Source: an uncultured Erysipelotrichaceae bacterium
Lineage (GTDB): Bacteria > Bacillota_I > Bacilli_A > Erysipelotrichales > Erysipelotrichaceae
Direction: 5' to 3'
Length of the DNA: 64,000 nucleotides
NCBI GenBank assembly: GCA_937874965.1
Contig: CALNCD010000068.1
Location: 1 to 64,000, forward strand
In this document: positions 1 through 9,401 of the stretch, piece after piece
Layout: every line of letters begins with the position of its first letter
How positions within the stretch are numbered: position 1 is the stretch's first letter
The notes under the pieces: model-generated
Database searches by the model: none
Seen by the model: the letters and a program-made list of their open reading frames with translations, nothing else
Told to the model about the DNA's origin: nothing
Program-made: the position numbers and the translations under genes

Positions 1-1314
1 ATACTTCATGCAGTTCATCATGTCATTTCCATCAAAGTTCGCAAAAGAGAAACCCTCGCCTTCTCCTGTGAACTGATTGTAAGGAGCAACAGTATCCTTG
101 AGACCTCCGGTTTCACGGACAATCGGCAACGTGCCGTAATGCATGGAAATCAACTGCGATATCCCACAAGGTTCAAACAGAGAAGGCATCAGAAAGGCAT
201 CGCAGCCCGCATAGATCTGATGGGAAAGTTCTTCATTGTAACCTCTGTAATACACCATCCGATGCTTGTATTGCGCCTCACAGCCTGCAAAGAAATCCTC
301 ATACTCCTGCTGCCCGGTTCCAAGAATAATCACCTGTACATCCTGATCCATGATCTCATGGATCTTCTCCGCCACAAGATTGAACCCCTTCTGATCAGTT
401 AGCCGTGAAACCATCCCGATGAGCATCACATCTTTCGCAGGTCGCAGTCCGAGCCGTTCTTGAAGAGCACGTTTATTTTTCGCTTTCTTAGGAAGCGAAC
501 GGTGGTCATAATGTTCAGCAATGCTGACATCGGTCATCGGATTCCATAAATCGACGTCAATGCCGTTTTCAATGCCGGATAAGTCAAAGTAGCGAAGCCC
601 GAGAACCTCATTCATGTTCTCGCCATATTCCGGTGTTAGGATTTCTTTCGCATACGTTTTGGAAACCGTGGTGATCTTATCCGCATACAACACTCCCCCT
701 TTAAGAAAACTGATCATTCCAGGGTAAAAGCGCAGGGTTCCGTTTTCGTAGAACTTACGCGGTAAGCCGATGCAGCTTTCCAGCATATCCACAGGGAAAA
801 CACCCTGAAAGGCCAGATTATGAATGGTAACAACCTGTTTGGCACGAAAGACCAGGGAATTCTTGCGGTAGTATTCTTTCGCAAGAACCGGAATCAAGCC
901 CGCATGCCAATCATGGTTATGGAACAGATCCGGATACCAATCCAAGGTATCCAGCATGCTGAGCACCGCGTGGCAAAAGAATGCAAAGCGTTCCCCATCA
1001 TCTGCATACCCATACAGGCCATCGCGCTCAAAATAGCCCTGATGTTCGATAAAATAGGTAGGGACCGGGTTGTTGGGATCGAAGTAGACACTGACATCGA
1101 CATCAAACTTCGCTGCTTTAAGATGGAACGTATCCGCTTGAGTGAACGAACTGCGATTGTTCTGAGCAACCTTCTGATACAACGGCATCACAACCCGAAC
1201 ATCAAAGCCTTCCGCAATGATTTGCTGGGGCAATGCCCCGACTACATCAGCTAACCCGCCGCTTTTAATATACGGCAAGCCTTCGCTCGCTACAAAAAGA
1301 ATCTTCTTTGTCAT
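1..1314 (-). CDS. glgA: Glycogen synthase GlgA (3' end outside window)
   Basis: Transfers glucose from ADP-glucose to the growing alpha-1,4-glucan (GT5 family, cytoplasm). The visible 438 codons begin MTKKILFVASEGLPYIKSGG, so the substrate-binding KTGGL motif appears as KSGGL, followed by ADVV. Further in are the GT5 stretches HNHDWHAGL, TVHNLAFQG-like TIHNLAFQG, GIDVDLWNP and the C-terminal SLFEPCGISQL with the retaining-transferase glutamate. The reading frame is open to the window edge, so roughly the last 40 residues are missing. Its ATG shares bases with the TGA of glgD (TGATGA), which indicates translational coupling in a glgC-glgD-glgA operon. Confidence 0.95.
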   Translation of the reverse strand, partial: MTKKILFVASEGLPYIKSGGLADVVGALPQQIIAEGFDVRVVMPLYQKVAQNNRSSFTQADTFHLKAAKFDVDVSVYFDPNNPVPTYFIEHQGYFERDGLYGYADDGERFAFFCHAVLSMLDTLDWYPDLFHNHDWHAGLIPVLAKEYYRKNSLVFRAKQVVTIHNLAFQGVFPVDMLESCIGLPRKFYENGTLRFYPGMISFLKGGVLYADKITTVSKTYAKEILTPEYGENMNEVLGLRYFDLSGIENGIDVDLWNPMTDVSIAEHYDHRSLPKKAKNKRALQERLGLRPAKDVMLIGMVSRLTDQKGFNLVAEKIHEIMDQDVQVIILGTGQQEYEDFFAGCEAQYKHRMVYYRGYNEELSHQIYAGCDAFLMPSLFEPCGISQLISMHYGTLPIVRETGGLKDTVAPYNQFTGEGEGFSFANFDGNDMMNCMKY

Positions 1315-2447
1315 CAGACTGTCTCACTTCGCCCGATATAAATGATATCGTCTGCAGCTGCGCAGATGTTTTTCGCATTGAATACCTTGGCACGTTTATC
1401 GACAATAGCCCGGTCCAATTCAATACCGCTGGCGATATGGGCCCTGGTCAGGATAATGCTGTTACGGACTACTGCTCCTTCCTCAATGACCACATTGCGC
1501 CCGATGATCGAATTCTCGACTGTTCCCATAATCATCGATCCATTGGATATGGTTGAATTCTTGACACGGGCTGTTGAATTATAAAGAGTCGGCGGTGAAT
1601 CGGATGTCCGCGTGAATATTGGCCAGTCCTCACGGAAAAATGCCTTGGATTTGGATTGATCAATCAAATTCATATGTGTAGTGTAATAGCTTTCCAGGCT
1701 GTTGATGCAACGAACAGGATGACGTAAAGCAACGCCATTGATTGCCAATTCATCGACTTTTTCACGGATAATGTCTTTCAGCCAATAGAACGGACTGATC
1801 TCCCGTGCTTCTTTCAACAGTTCCAGCAACAACGACTTACGCATCAGATAGCACTCCAGGGAGATACTGCGGTTTTTATGCTTGCCGCGATTCACACCGA
1901 TGGAAACCACCCGTCTTAAATCCGGATTACACCCATCTTTTTCATACGAGAGCGTATCACAGCCGATACAGACCTCATTGGCATTGTCCGTGGACTTATA
2001 AAGCATGCTGATGTCCGCATTTGATTTCAGATGCTCCGCCAATAAATCATTGTAATCAAACGAATACACAAAATAAGACGGTGCAATCAGGACATACTGT
2101 TCGTCGGCATCACTGAGAAATTCAAGATTCTGGCTCATTGAGCTGATGTCTGTATGGTAAGCTGAGGCTTTCATTTCGGATTCATTGCTGAAAACATGAA
2201 GGCTGCCGCGTTTGGAATTGATATTGAAGTGACGGCCGGTTCCGACATGTTCACTGATGGAACGGGAATTCCCTCGAACATGAATATGAATGTTGGAAAT
2301 GGCCGAGTTGCTCATATTGGATAAGACGAAGTCGATGATCCGGTAACGGCCCATAAAGGATAAGGACGGAATACCTCGGTAATCACTGAGTCCTGATACT
2401 TCAACAGCATTGCTTTCAAAGTTGATAATTCCTAGAATCTCTGACAT
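1314..2447 (-). CDS. glgD: Glucose-1-phosphate adenylyltransferase subunit GlgD
   Basis: Second, usually non-catalytic or regulatory, subunit of the Firmicutes-type ADP-glucose pyrophosphorylase that works with GlgC. The 377-residue protein has the nucleotidyltransferase fold near GRYRIIDFVLSNMSNS and a C-terminal left-handed beta-helix (GSMIMGTVENSIIGRNVVIE), but its N-terminus lacks the GGxGTRL pyrophosphorylase loop seen in GlgC, which is what separates GlgD from GlgC. The start is preceded by AGGGGG with good spacing. It lies 9 nt downstream of glgC and overlaps glgA. Confidence 0.93.
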   Translation of the reverse strand: MSEILGIINFESNAVEVSGLSDYRGIPSLSFMGRYRIIDFVLSNMSNSAISNIHIHVRGNSRSISEHVGTGRHFNINSKRGSLHVFSNESEMKASAYHTDISSMSQNLEFLSDADEQYVLIAPSYFVYSFDYNDLLAEHLKSNADISMLYKSTDNANEVCIGCDTLSYEKDGCNPDLRRVVSIGVNRGKHKNRSISLECYLMRKSLLLELLKEAREISPFYWLKDIIREKVDELAINGVALRHPVRCINSLESYYTTHMNLIDQSKSKAFFREDWPIFTRTSDSPPTLYNSTARVKNSTISNGSMIMGTVENSIIGRNVVIEEGAVVRNSIILTRAHIASGIELDRAIVDKRAKVFNAKNICAAADDIIYIGRSETV

Positions 2448-2456
2448 GTTTACCCC

Positions 2457-3575
2457 CTATATATCCTTGGAAACCAAGGTCACTTCACCATCGGTTCCGA
2501 CTTTTTTCCTGGCCGAGATCACAACCCCTTCACCTACGATAACCTTCTTCAGTTTTGCACCGGCTTCAACACGGGTTCCGGGCAGCAATACACTGTCAAC
2601 GACGCTGGCACCCTTGGCAACAACGACATCGTGAAACAAGACGGACCGCTTTATCTCACCTTCAATCAGGCAACCCTGATTGACCATGGAATTGCTGATC
2701 TTCGCAGTATCGGTAATCGTATGCGCCGGATAGGTGATATCCTCTGAATAAATCCGCCAGGAAGGATCAAAGATATCCAGCCCGCTCTTGGGATCAATAA
2801 GATCCATATTCCCTTCCCACAGACTGTCAATCGTTCCGACATCTTTCCAGTACCCTTTGAAGCGGTATGCATACAATGAACGGTTTGCTTTCAGATAAGC
2901 AGGGATGATGTCCTTCCCGAAATCATGTTCGCTGTCTTCCTTCTTTTCATCAGCCAGCAGATACTGCTTCAGACGCTTCCATGAAAAGATATAAATACCC
3001 ATCGACGCAAGATTGCTCTTAGGCTGCTGAGGCTTCTCTTCAAATTCAATGATTCGATCATTCTCATCGGTATTCATAATCCCGAAGCGCGAAGCTTCCT
3101 TCAGCGGCACTTCCAGTACCGCAATGGTCGCATCTGCATTATTATCTTCATGCTGCTTCAGCATCTTGGAATAATCCATCTTGTAAATATGATCCCCAGA
3201 TAAAATCAGGACATGGTCCGGTTCCTTCTGATCTAAAAAATCAATATTCTGGGTAATTGCATCGGCCGTTCCCCGATAAATGCTGAACCCTCCCGACTTC
3301 TCCCGCGGCGGCAGAACATATACACCCCCATCACGGGTATCCAATCCCCAACGGGAATCCTGGGCGACATATGAATTCAGGAAAATAGATTCGTATTGTG
3401 TAAGAACGCCTACGGTCTGAACCCCTGAATTCGCACAATTGCTGAGCGGAAAATCAATGATCCGGTACTTGCCGCCGAAATAGACAGCGGGCTTCGCCAC
3501 TTTGTCCGTAAGCTCATAAAGGCGCGTTCCTCGCCCCCCTGCTAGAATCATCGCAACCATTTGATTATTTCTCAT
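2457..3575 (-). CDS. glgC: Glucose-1-phosphate adenylyltransferase GlgC
   Basis: Makes ADP-glucose from glucose-1-phosphate and ATP, the committed step of glycogen synthesis. The 372-residue protein starts [19 protein letters not shown], carrying the pyrophosphorylase loop GGRGTRL, then [15 protein letters not shown], the DHIYKMDY metal-binding region and a C-terminal beta-helix. An in-frame ATG lies further upstream at 3635, but a likely -10 (TATAAT, 3603-3608) sits between it and 3575, and TAGGAGAA precedes 3575, so 3575 is the start. First gene of glgC-glgD-glgA. Confidence 0.95.
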   Translation of the reverse strand: MRNNQMVAMILAGGRGTRLYELTDKVAKPAVYFGGKYRIIDFPLSNCANSGVQTVGVLTQYESIFLNSYVAQDSRWGLDTRDGGVYVLPPREKSGGFSIYRGTADAITQNIDFLDQKEPDHVLILSGDHIYKMDYSKMLKQHEDNNADATIAVLEVPLKEASRFGIMNTDENDRIIEFEEKPQQPKSNLASMGIYIFSWKRLKQYLLADEKKEDSEHDFGKDIIPAYLKANRSLYAYRFKGYWKDVGTIDSLWEGNMDLIDPKSGLDIFDPSWRIYSEDITYPAHTITDTAKISNSMVNQGCLIEGEIKRSVLFHDVVVAKGASVVDSVLLPGTRVEAGAKLKKVIVGEGVVISARKKVGTDGEVTLVSKDI

Positions 3576-3602
3576 ATTCGGTTCTCCTATGCCTATAGTA
3601 TT

Positions 3603-3631
3603 ATTATAGAATAAAAGATACAAATAATGAA
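3603..3631 (-). promoter_or_regulatory. Candidate promoter of the glgCDA operon
   Basis: On the minus strand TATAAT lies at 3608-3603, with a weak -35 (TTCATT, 3631-3626) at 17-nt spacing. The start point would fall near 3596, giving a leader of about 21 nt that contains TAGGAGAA. The -10 is convincing and the -35 is weak. Confidence 0.5.
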
Positions 3632-3681
3632 TCAAAAGTGTTAATATTTCCTCACTTTTGTGTTAATACAACCATTTCTTT

Positions 3682-3758
3682 AACTCATTTTATGAGTTTT
3701 TCACACATTGAGTGAAAATATCCCATAAAATCACGAAGTATAAGTATGCGCTTACATT
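3682..3758 (-). promoter_or_regulatory. Cluster of palindromes and a cre-like site upstream of glgC
   Basis: Three dyads lie 75-160 bases upstream of the putative glgC -10. AACTCAT-TTT-ATGAGTT is at 3682-3698, TTTTCAC-N7-GTGAAAA at 3698-3718, and on the minus strand AATGTAAGCGCATACTT at 3758-3742. The last fits the CcpA cre consensus (WTGNAANCGNWNNCW). Carbon catabolite control of glycogen genes is known in Firmicutes; binding here is inferred from sequence alone, and the sites are far upstream for simple repression. Confidence 0.35.
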
Positions 3759-3767
3759 ATTGTTTTT

Positions 3768-3791
3768 ATAAAAAAACAAGGTTACCCTTGT
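3768..3791 (-). terminator. Intrinsic terminator of pulA-ung-folC
   Basis: On the minus strand ACAAGG-GTAA-CCTTGT is followed by a run of T. The stem includes the folC stop codon. Confidence 0.8.
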
Positions 3792-5020
3792 TGATTCAAA
3801 TAAGCCCGTACATCACTGATGAAATAAAGTGACCCAGTAATCACAATCGTTCCTTCAGGATTGTTCCGAATTGCCGTTTCGATGGCTTGCTGGTAATCCG
3901 GTTCAACCGTGACCTGGAACCCGTTGGCCAGTTCATCTGCAGTTGCTTTTCGATACATCTCAAACTCGGAAACGATCACATGATCCGCAACCTGAATCAG
4001 TGCCTTCAGCATCGTATGATAGGGTTTATCCTTCAAAGCACTGTAGATGACCGTTATCGGACGAGGAATATTCTTGAAGTTCTGAATCAGGGCTTCAATC
4101 CCTTCGGCATTGTGTGCTCCATCAATAATGATCAGCGGATGTTCACCCATGATTTCAAACCGCCCTGGCCAGACGGCTTGTTTCAGACCACGTCGCAGAC
4201 TATCTTCGCTGATCAGCGGAAATTCCTGCCGGTAATCCAGCAGTACTGCCAAAGCCAATGATGCATTCGCAACCTGATAAAGTGCGATTGTGCTGAGTTC
4301 AACCTCAATATGACGGGTTGTAAAGAAAAGATGGTGGTCCTTGATCTGCGCATTGCGGGGAAAGAAGACCCGGGTAAGTGGTGCCTGATGTTCCTTGGCT
4401 TTCGCAGCAAATACATCCAGACACTCAGGTTTATTCTCGCACGTGTACAGCGGCACATGATCTTTGATGATCCCTGCTTTCTCAGCAGCAATCAGCGCTA
4501 AGGTATCCCCAAGCTGTTCCATATGGTCGTACCCGATATTCGTGATGATGCTGGCAAGCGGTATAATGACGTTTGTCGCATCCAGACGTCCGCCCAAGCC
4601 GACTTCAAAAAGAGCAACGTCCACTTCCTGATCCAAGAAGTAAAGAATGGCGACCAGCATATCGATGACAAACATGGAGAAACCATATTTACCCCAGTAA
4701 GGAGTCGTCTGATTTATCCAATACAGCAGGTCATCATCGGAAATCGGCTGGTTGTCGATCCTGAACCGATCATGATGCGAAACCAGATGCGGTGATGAAA
4801 AGCTTCCGACCCGATACCCGGATTCCTGCAGCATCGATCGTAGATAATTCGTTGTTGAACCTTTGCCGTTGGTTCCGCCGATGTGGAAACTCTTCAGTTT
4901 CAGGTGAGGATTGCCCAATTCAGACAGACATTGCTTCAGCTGTTCCAAACCGGGTAATCCGTTCGAGCGTCGTTGCATCAAAGCCTCCAACGCAGCATCT
5001 ATTGTATCAAAGGTCATCAT
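3782..5020 (-). CDS. folC: Folylpolyglutamate / dihydrofolate synthase FolC
   Basis: Adds glutamate to (dihydro)folates using ATP. The protein of about 412 residues has the Mur-ligase-type P-loop GTNGKGST at residues 49-56, then SSPHLVSHHDRFRI, GLGGRLDATN and IIDGAHNAEG, all typical of FolC. Two adjacent ATG codons (5020 and 5017) follow GGAG; the second has the better 6-nt spacing, so the start could be 3 nt shorter. The start overlaps the stop of ung, and the gene ends in a terminator, so it is the last gene of pulA-ung-folC. Confidence 0.93.
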   Translation of the reverse strand: MMTFDTIDAALEALMQRRSNGLPGLEQLKQCLSELGNPHLKLKSFHIGGTNGKGSTTNYLRSMLQESGYRVGSFSSPHLVSHHDRFRIDNQPISDDDLLYWINQTTPYWGKYGFSMFVIDMLVAILYFLDQEVDVALFEVGLGGRLDATNVIIPLASIITNIGYDHMEQLGDTLALIAAEKAGIIKDHVPLYTCENKPECLDVFAAKAKEHQAPLTRVFFPRNAQIKDHHLFFTTRHIEVELSTIALYQVANASLALAVLLDYRQEFPLISEDSLRRGLKQAVWPGRFEIMGEHPLIIIDGAHNAEGIEALIQNFKNIPRPITVIYSALKDKPYHTMLKALIQVADHVIVSEFEMYRKATADELANGFQVTVEPDYQQAIETAIRNNPEGTIVITGSLYFISDVRAYLNQQG

Positions 5021-5667
5021 GTTCTCCAATCTATGGGCTTATCATTCTGGCTGACCAGCCATGTGTTTATCCTCGAAAATACCCTGGAACCAAAGAAGCC
5101 GTTGCGTGCACTGAGCGGACTGGGATGAGCGCTCTCTACCACCAAATGCCGCGAATGAATCAGAACACTCTTCCTGCGAGCAGCATTTCCCCACAAGACA
5201 AAGACCATGGGTTTTTCGCGGTTCGACAGCAAGGTTATCACGCGATCCGTGAACATTTCCCAGCCCTGGTTGCGATGACTGTTCGCATTCCCGGCTTCAA
5301 CGCTCAGCACCGTGTTCAGCAAAAATACGCCCTGTTTTGCCCATGGCATAAGATCCCCGCAGGTATTGGTTATTCCCAGATCATCATGAAGCTCCTTGAA
5401 TATATTCACCAGACTGCGAGGCAGAGGCTGATCCGCATGGATTGAGAAGCTTAACCCCATGGCTTGATTAGCGCCTGGATAGGGATCCTGACCGAGGATT
5501 ACGACCCGAACATCCGAATAGTCAACCGTATCAAATGCACGGTAGATTTCATCCTTCGGAGGATAAATGGTTTTGGTCTGGTATTCGTGATCAATAAACG
5601 CCTGAAGTTCCATAAAATATGGCTTCGCAACTTCATCGGCGAGCAGCGTCTCCCACTCTCTACCCAT
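5017..5667 (-). CDS. ung: Uracil-DNA glycosylase (family 1)
   Basis: Removes uracil from DNA to start base excision repair. The 216-residue protein carries the water-activating loop GQDPYPG (residues 59-65, catalytic Asp61) and the leucine-loop motif HPSPLS (181-186, catalytic His181). GGAG lies 6 nt before the ATG at 5667; the longer frame would use a TTG with no site. The gene overlaps the end of pulA by 8 nt and the start of folC, an unusual partnership of a repair gene with glucan and folate genes. Confidence 0.95.
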   Translation of the reverse strand: MGREWETLLADEVAKPYFMELQAFIDHEYQTKTIYPPKDEIYRAFDTVDYSDVRVVILGQDPYPGANQAMGLSFSIHADQPLPRSLVNIFKELHDDLGITNTCGDLMPWAKQGVFLLNTVLSVEAGNANSHRNQGWEMFTDRVITLLSNREKPMVFVLWGNAARRKSVLIHSRHLVVESAHPSPLSARNGFFGSRVFSRINTWLVSQNDKPIDWRT

Positions 5668-7798
5668 ATAAGACTCCAAAGACCATTACATCATAGGCTT
5701 CCAGTATCCAGCGTTTCTGATGCTGTCCATGCAAGCGGCCTTGCGTGCTGGCGAGTGCTTCTGCTTCATGACTGAAAGAAACTTCCCGTTCCTGTGCCGT
5801 CGGATTAAAATAGACGACCAATGATTCATACGCTGGGTGTTCAATGTCTTCAATCTGATAAATCAGCACCTCCCGATCCAGATCACTGAATCGAATGTGC
5901 TCATCCATTTCCTGATCAGTTGTAAACCGGAAGCAATCAAAATCCTTCCTGAGCTGAATAAAATCCTGTGTCATCAAAACGACATCCCCATACTGGTCCT
6001 TACGCATCCAATCAAGCTGATTCACGACATCAGGACTATTGTAAGTATTTCCAAGTCCGCTTTTGGATCGGCAGAATTCTTGACCGAGCTGCATGAATGG
6101 AATACCCTGTGCCAGAAACAAAGCAGCAATACTCATCTTATGTTTCCGCAGCCGAACAGCCTTGCTGTCTTCTTTGCAGCATTCCTTGATTTTATCCCAA
6201 AGGGTATGATTATCATGACATTCCACGTAATTTATAGATTGCTGGGGTGAATTAAACAGGCGTACACAGCCCTTGGAAGACGCATTCCCCAAAAGACAGG
6301 CCTTCATCGCCTCAAGGTTACGAAGATCACCCGTCAGATACCCCTTCACGGATACTTCACTTTCATTGCTTTTTCCTTTAACATGGTCACGGAAGAAATC
6401 ATTGAAGAATCCGATTTCAGGCATTAAGGAAGAATTCTGAATCATGGCCTTCTCATCATCACCTAACATCGTCGGCATATTCCAGCCTTCGCCATACAGC
6501 AAGACATCCTTTTTTAAAGCTGACGTTTTCTGATAGATGTCATTCATTGTCTGGATATCCAAAATACCCATCAGGTCAAAACGGAAGCCATCCACTCCAT
6601 AGCGAGTCATCCAATACACGCAGTTATCAACGATAAATTTGCGATTCATAGCCATCTTGGAATCAAAATCATTTCCGCAGAAACTTCCATTGGACAGATC
6701 ACCGTTTTCGTTGCAACGGAAATAGTAATAAGGCACAATCTTATCAAATGAGGAATTCTCAATGGAATAGACATGATTGAAGACAACATCCATGGTCATT
6801 CGCATCCCATGCTTATGATAGTGATTCACCAGTTCCGCAAACTCATTGACACGAAGGATACCATCATTGGGATTCGTGGTATAGCTGCCCTCGCATACAC
6901 CGAACTGCACCGGATCATATCCCCAATTATAGAAGACTGTTTTATTCAATTCATCAACTGTTGCGAAATCAAAGACAGGCATCAGCTGGATATGCGTAAA
7001 GCCTAGCTGTCTGACATAATCAAAACCGGTCGGATTTCCATTGAGATTCGTCGTTTTCTCCTCACACATCCCGACAAATGTTCCTGGATGTTTAATGCCG
7101 CTGTTGGCATGAAACGAAAAGTCACGGACATTGCATTCCAAAATTGAACAGTCACTTCTGCTTTTGAGCACCGGCAATGCATGTTTATCAGGGGTGACGC
7201 ACTGTGTGAAGTCTATGATGACATTGGCTTTTTCGTTGGCAATAGAAGCAACACCATAGGGATCCAACGTCCGGTTGACCTTGCCGTTGACACCGACGAG
7301 ATACACATAGTGTGCACCATGAAGATTCTTAGGCAATGCTAATCGGAAAACACCTCGGGAGCTCCGCTGTAACGCATGGATGCTTTCACCCTCTTTTGAT
7401 TCGATAACAACTCTGACTGATGTTGCCGTCGGTGCCCACAATGCAAAACGGGTTTCATGATCATGGATATGGACGCCTAAATCATCCCCGTCATAAGCGA
7501 AAAGGTCATCAAAGCCTTTACGCTTGGTAATCAAGGCAAACTGCAAAGGTGTCGATAGACTGTGTTCCTCAATAATGTCATAGCTTTGACCAATTTCAAT
7601 GCCTTCACACTCCAGCTGATATTTATAGTACTGATTTCCGCTTTCTGTGATATTCGCAATTTTCAGAACAGTGTGGCGAGAGCATTGATTCCTTAAATAA
7701 AAGACCGTGCTTTTCCCGCCATAGAAATTCTTGGACAGAAAGACGGTAATGCTGTTGAAATCATCTAAATAGGATTCAAATACTTCTGTTTTTCTCAT
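5660..7798 (-). CDS. pulA: Type I pullulanase
   Basis: Glycoside hydrolase family 13 debranching enzyme that cuts alpha-1,6 bonds in pullulan, amylopectin or glycogen. The 712-residue protein has the type I signature YNWGYDP, the nucleophile region VDGFRFDLMG, the acid/base LLYGEGWNM and the stabiliser ECHDNHTLW. There is no signal peptide, so a cytoplasmic role on glycogen or imported glucans is likely, in line with the glg genes nearby. The start at 7798 follows AGAGGT with 10-nt spacing; an upstream in-frame ATG at 7831 lies inside a likely -10 (TATAAT, 7830-7835) and is rejected. First gene of pulA-ung-folC. Confidence 0.94.
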   Translation of the reverse strand: MRKTEVFESYLDDFNSITVFLSKNFYGGKSTVFYLRNQCSRHTVLKIANITESGNQYYKYQLECEGIEIGQSYDIIEEHSLSTPLQFALITKRKGFDDLFAYDGDDLGVHIHDHETRFALWAPTATSVRVVIESKEGESIHALQRSSRGVFRLALPKNLHGAHYVYLVGVNGKVNRTLDPYGVASIANEKANVIIDFTQCVTPDKHALPVLKSRSDCSILECNVRDFSFHANSGIKHPGTFVGMCEEKTTNLNGNPTGFDYVRQLGFTHIQLMPVFDFATVDELNKTVFYNWGYDPVQFGVCEGSYTTNPNDGILRVNEFAELVNHYHKHGMRMTMDVVFNHVYSIENSSFDKIVPYYYFRCNENGDLSNGSFCGNDFDSKMAMNRKFIVDNCVYWMTRYGVDGFRFDLMGILDIQTMNDIYQKTSALKKDVLLYGEGWNMPTMLGDDEKAMIQNSSLMPEIGFFNDFFRDHVKGKSNESEVSVKGYLTGDLRNLEAMKACLLGNASSKGCVRLFNSPQQSINYVECHDNHTLWDKIKECCKEDSKAVRLRKHKMSIAALFLAQGIPFMQLGQEFCRSKSGLGNTYNSPDVVNQLDWMRKDQYGDVVLMTQDFIQLRKDFDCFRFTTDQEMDEHIRFSDLDREVLIYQIEDIEHPAYESLVVYFNPTAQEREVSFSHEAEALASTQGRLHGQHQKRWILEAYDVMVFGVLYG

Positions 7799-7876
7799 AC
7801 AATTCTTGACCTCTGATACTTCTTCCACCATTATAGACCATCTTTAATGAAGATGCATTATTTATACCGGAAATGA

Positions 7877-7904
7877 TTGACAAGCCTTTTAAATCTGGCA
7901 TAAT
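7877..7904 (+). promoter_or_regulatory. Promoter of the APC permease
   Basis: TTGACA (7877-7882), a 16-nt spacer and CATAAT (7899-7904), close to the sigma-A consensus. AAGGGG lies 5 nt before the ATG. Confidence 0.75.
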
Positions 7905-7925
7905 TTTTATGAATAAGGGGTCTCT

Positions 7926-9284
7926 ATGGAAACAAATACACAAACACCGAAGGCAAAATTCGGTTTATTCACAACGATATCAATGATTGCAGGCATTGTC
8001 ATCGGTTCCGGTATTTTCTTTAAGACAGATGATGTTCTGTATGCCACAGACGGCAATGTCCTCATGGGCGTTCTATTGTGGAGCGTAGGGGCCATCGGCA
8101 TTATCTTTGGCGGCTTATGCATTTCCCGGTATGCAATGAAGAATGACACCGTCGGCGGCTTGATCACCTATTGCGAAGACGCCTGGGGCAAACGTTTCGG
8201 CTATATGGCGGGCTGGTTTCAGACAGTCTTCTATTACCCGGCCTTAATCGCGATACTGTGCTGGATTTCCGGAATGTATATCGGGTTGATCTTTAATATC
8301 ACCGACCCGTTCAGTTTGCCTGTCTGGCTGATGACCATCACAATTCTCATCGTTTTCTTTCTATTGAATGTACTTGCAACTGCTAAAGCCGGCGCTTTTC
8401 AAAACATTACCCTGGTCTTGAAAATCAGTGCATTATTGATTCTTACACTGATCGGGCTCTGCTTCGGACAAGCAGCTAACCTCAGCGCCAGTGCAGCCCC
8501 CGCAGCCATGAAAACCGGATTGTTCACAGGTCTGATTGCCTGTGCATTCTCCTTTGATGGCTGGTTCATCGCCCCTTCGATTGCCCACGAGATACGCGAC
8601 CCGAAGAAAAATCTTTCCAAAGCCTTGGTTATCGTCCCATTGTTGATCCTGACCATCTACCTTGCTTATTTTATCGGCATTAATTACCTGCTCGGTCCGG
8701 CACAGATCATGCAGCTCGGAGATAGTTCAGTAGGCTATATTGCCTCAAGCCTGGTAGGCGGCATAGGCAGTAAAATTGTCTATTGCGCAGTCAGTCTATC
8801 TGTTCTGGGAACAGTCAACGGCATCGTCCTGGGTTACATACGATTGCCCTATGCCCTAGCTCTTCGCCGGGAAATTATCGGATATCGTGCGTTAGCCAGA
8901 CTTGACCAGACCCGGGATATTCCCTTGAACTCTGCCTTGCTGTGTTTTATCCTGTCGTCCCTTTGGCTTTTATTGCATTTCTTCAGCAGTCTTAAACTTA
9001 AACTTGGCTTTCTGGATTTCTCATCGTTATCCATTGACAGTATCCCCATCGTTTTAACGTATCTGTTCTATGCAAGCCTTTATCTTAAATTAATTCTGGA
9101 TGGTCGTCGTGATCCAGCCCATCGATCCTGGCGGTATCATCTTCTGTATCCCCTGCTTGCGCTCGCAGGTGCAATCTTAGTTCTCATCGGCGGACTGCAA
9201 GGATCAGGATGGATCTATCTGGTTATCTCGGTCATCGGTATTCTTGCTGGCATATTAGTCCGGCCGAAACAGCCATCTGAATAA
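7926..9284 (+). CDS. APC-family amino acid permease
   Basis: Polytopic membrane protein of 452 residues with about 12 predicted helices. The first helix contains the APC signature IAGIVIGSGIFF, and the third region FDGWFIAPSIAHEIRDPKKN matches the FxGW...EEIKNP-type segment of APC transporters of the LAT/SteT kind (serine/threonine or similar exchange). The substrate cannot be read from sequence. It is a single-gene unit with its own consensus promoter and a strong terminator. Confidence 0.85.
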   Translation: METNTQTPKAKFGLFTTISMIAGIVIGSGIFFKTDDVLYATDGNVLMGVLLWSVGAIGIIFGGLCISRYAMKNDTVGGLITYCEDAWGKRFGYMAGWFQTVFYYPALIAILCWISGMYIGLIFNITDPFSLPVWLMTITILIVFFLLNVLATAKAGAFQNITLVLKISALLILTLIGLCFGQAANLSASAAPAAMKTGLFTGLIACAFSFDGWFIAPSIAHEIRDPKKNLSKALVIVPLLILTIYLAYFIGINYLLGPAQIMQLGDSSVGYIASSLVGGIGSKIVYCAVSLSVLGTVNGIVLGYIRLPYALALRREIIGYRALARLDQTRDIPLNSALLCFILSSLWLLLHFFSSLKLKLGFLDFSSLSIDSIPIVLTYLFYASLYLKLILDGRRDPAHRSWRYHLLYPLLALAGAILVLIGGLQGSGWIYLVISVIGILAGILVRPKQPSE

Positions 9285-9286
9285 TG

Positions 9287-9331
9287 AACAAACCTCCTGT
9301 TGCCAACATCACAGGAGGTTTGTTCTCTTTT
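9287..9331 (+). terminator. Terminator of the APC permease
   Basis: Perfect 14-bp stem (AACAAACCTCCTGT and its complement) with a 10-nt loop, followed by CTCTTTT. Confidence 0.9.
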
Positions 9332-9401
9332 AATCATGCATGTATCTGCTATCATCGTTCACTTCAAGCCAGCAATTATGCTGATAGAACCGTTGCACTG
9401 C
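9330..9401 (-). pseudogene. Possible C-terminal remnant of a GNAT acetyltransferase
   Basis: Directly after the stop of the LOG-family gene, and in the same frame, the minus strand encodes AVQRFYQHNCWLEV and then NDDSRYMHD before a stop. This resembles the C-terminal end of GNAT acetyltransferases (A-x-x-F-Y-x-x-x-G-W-x-E-V). No start or upstream part is visible. It is short enough to be chance. Confidence 0.25.

Noticed and set aside
4792..5445. 217-codon open frame on the plus strand across ung and folC
   Set aside because: Antisense to two well-identified genes with clear motifs; its product shows no recognisable domain and no ribosome site.
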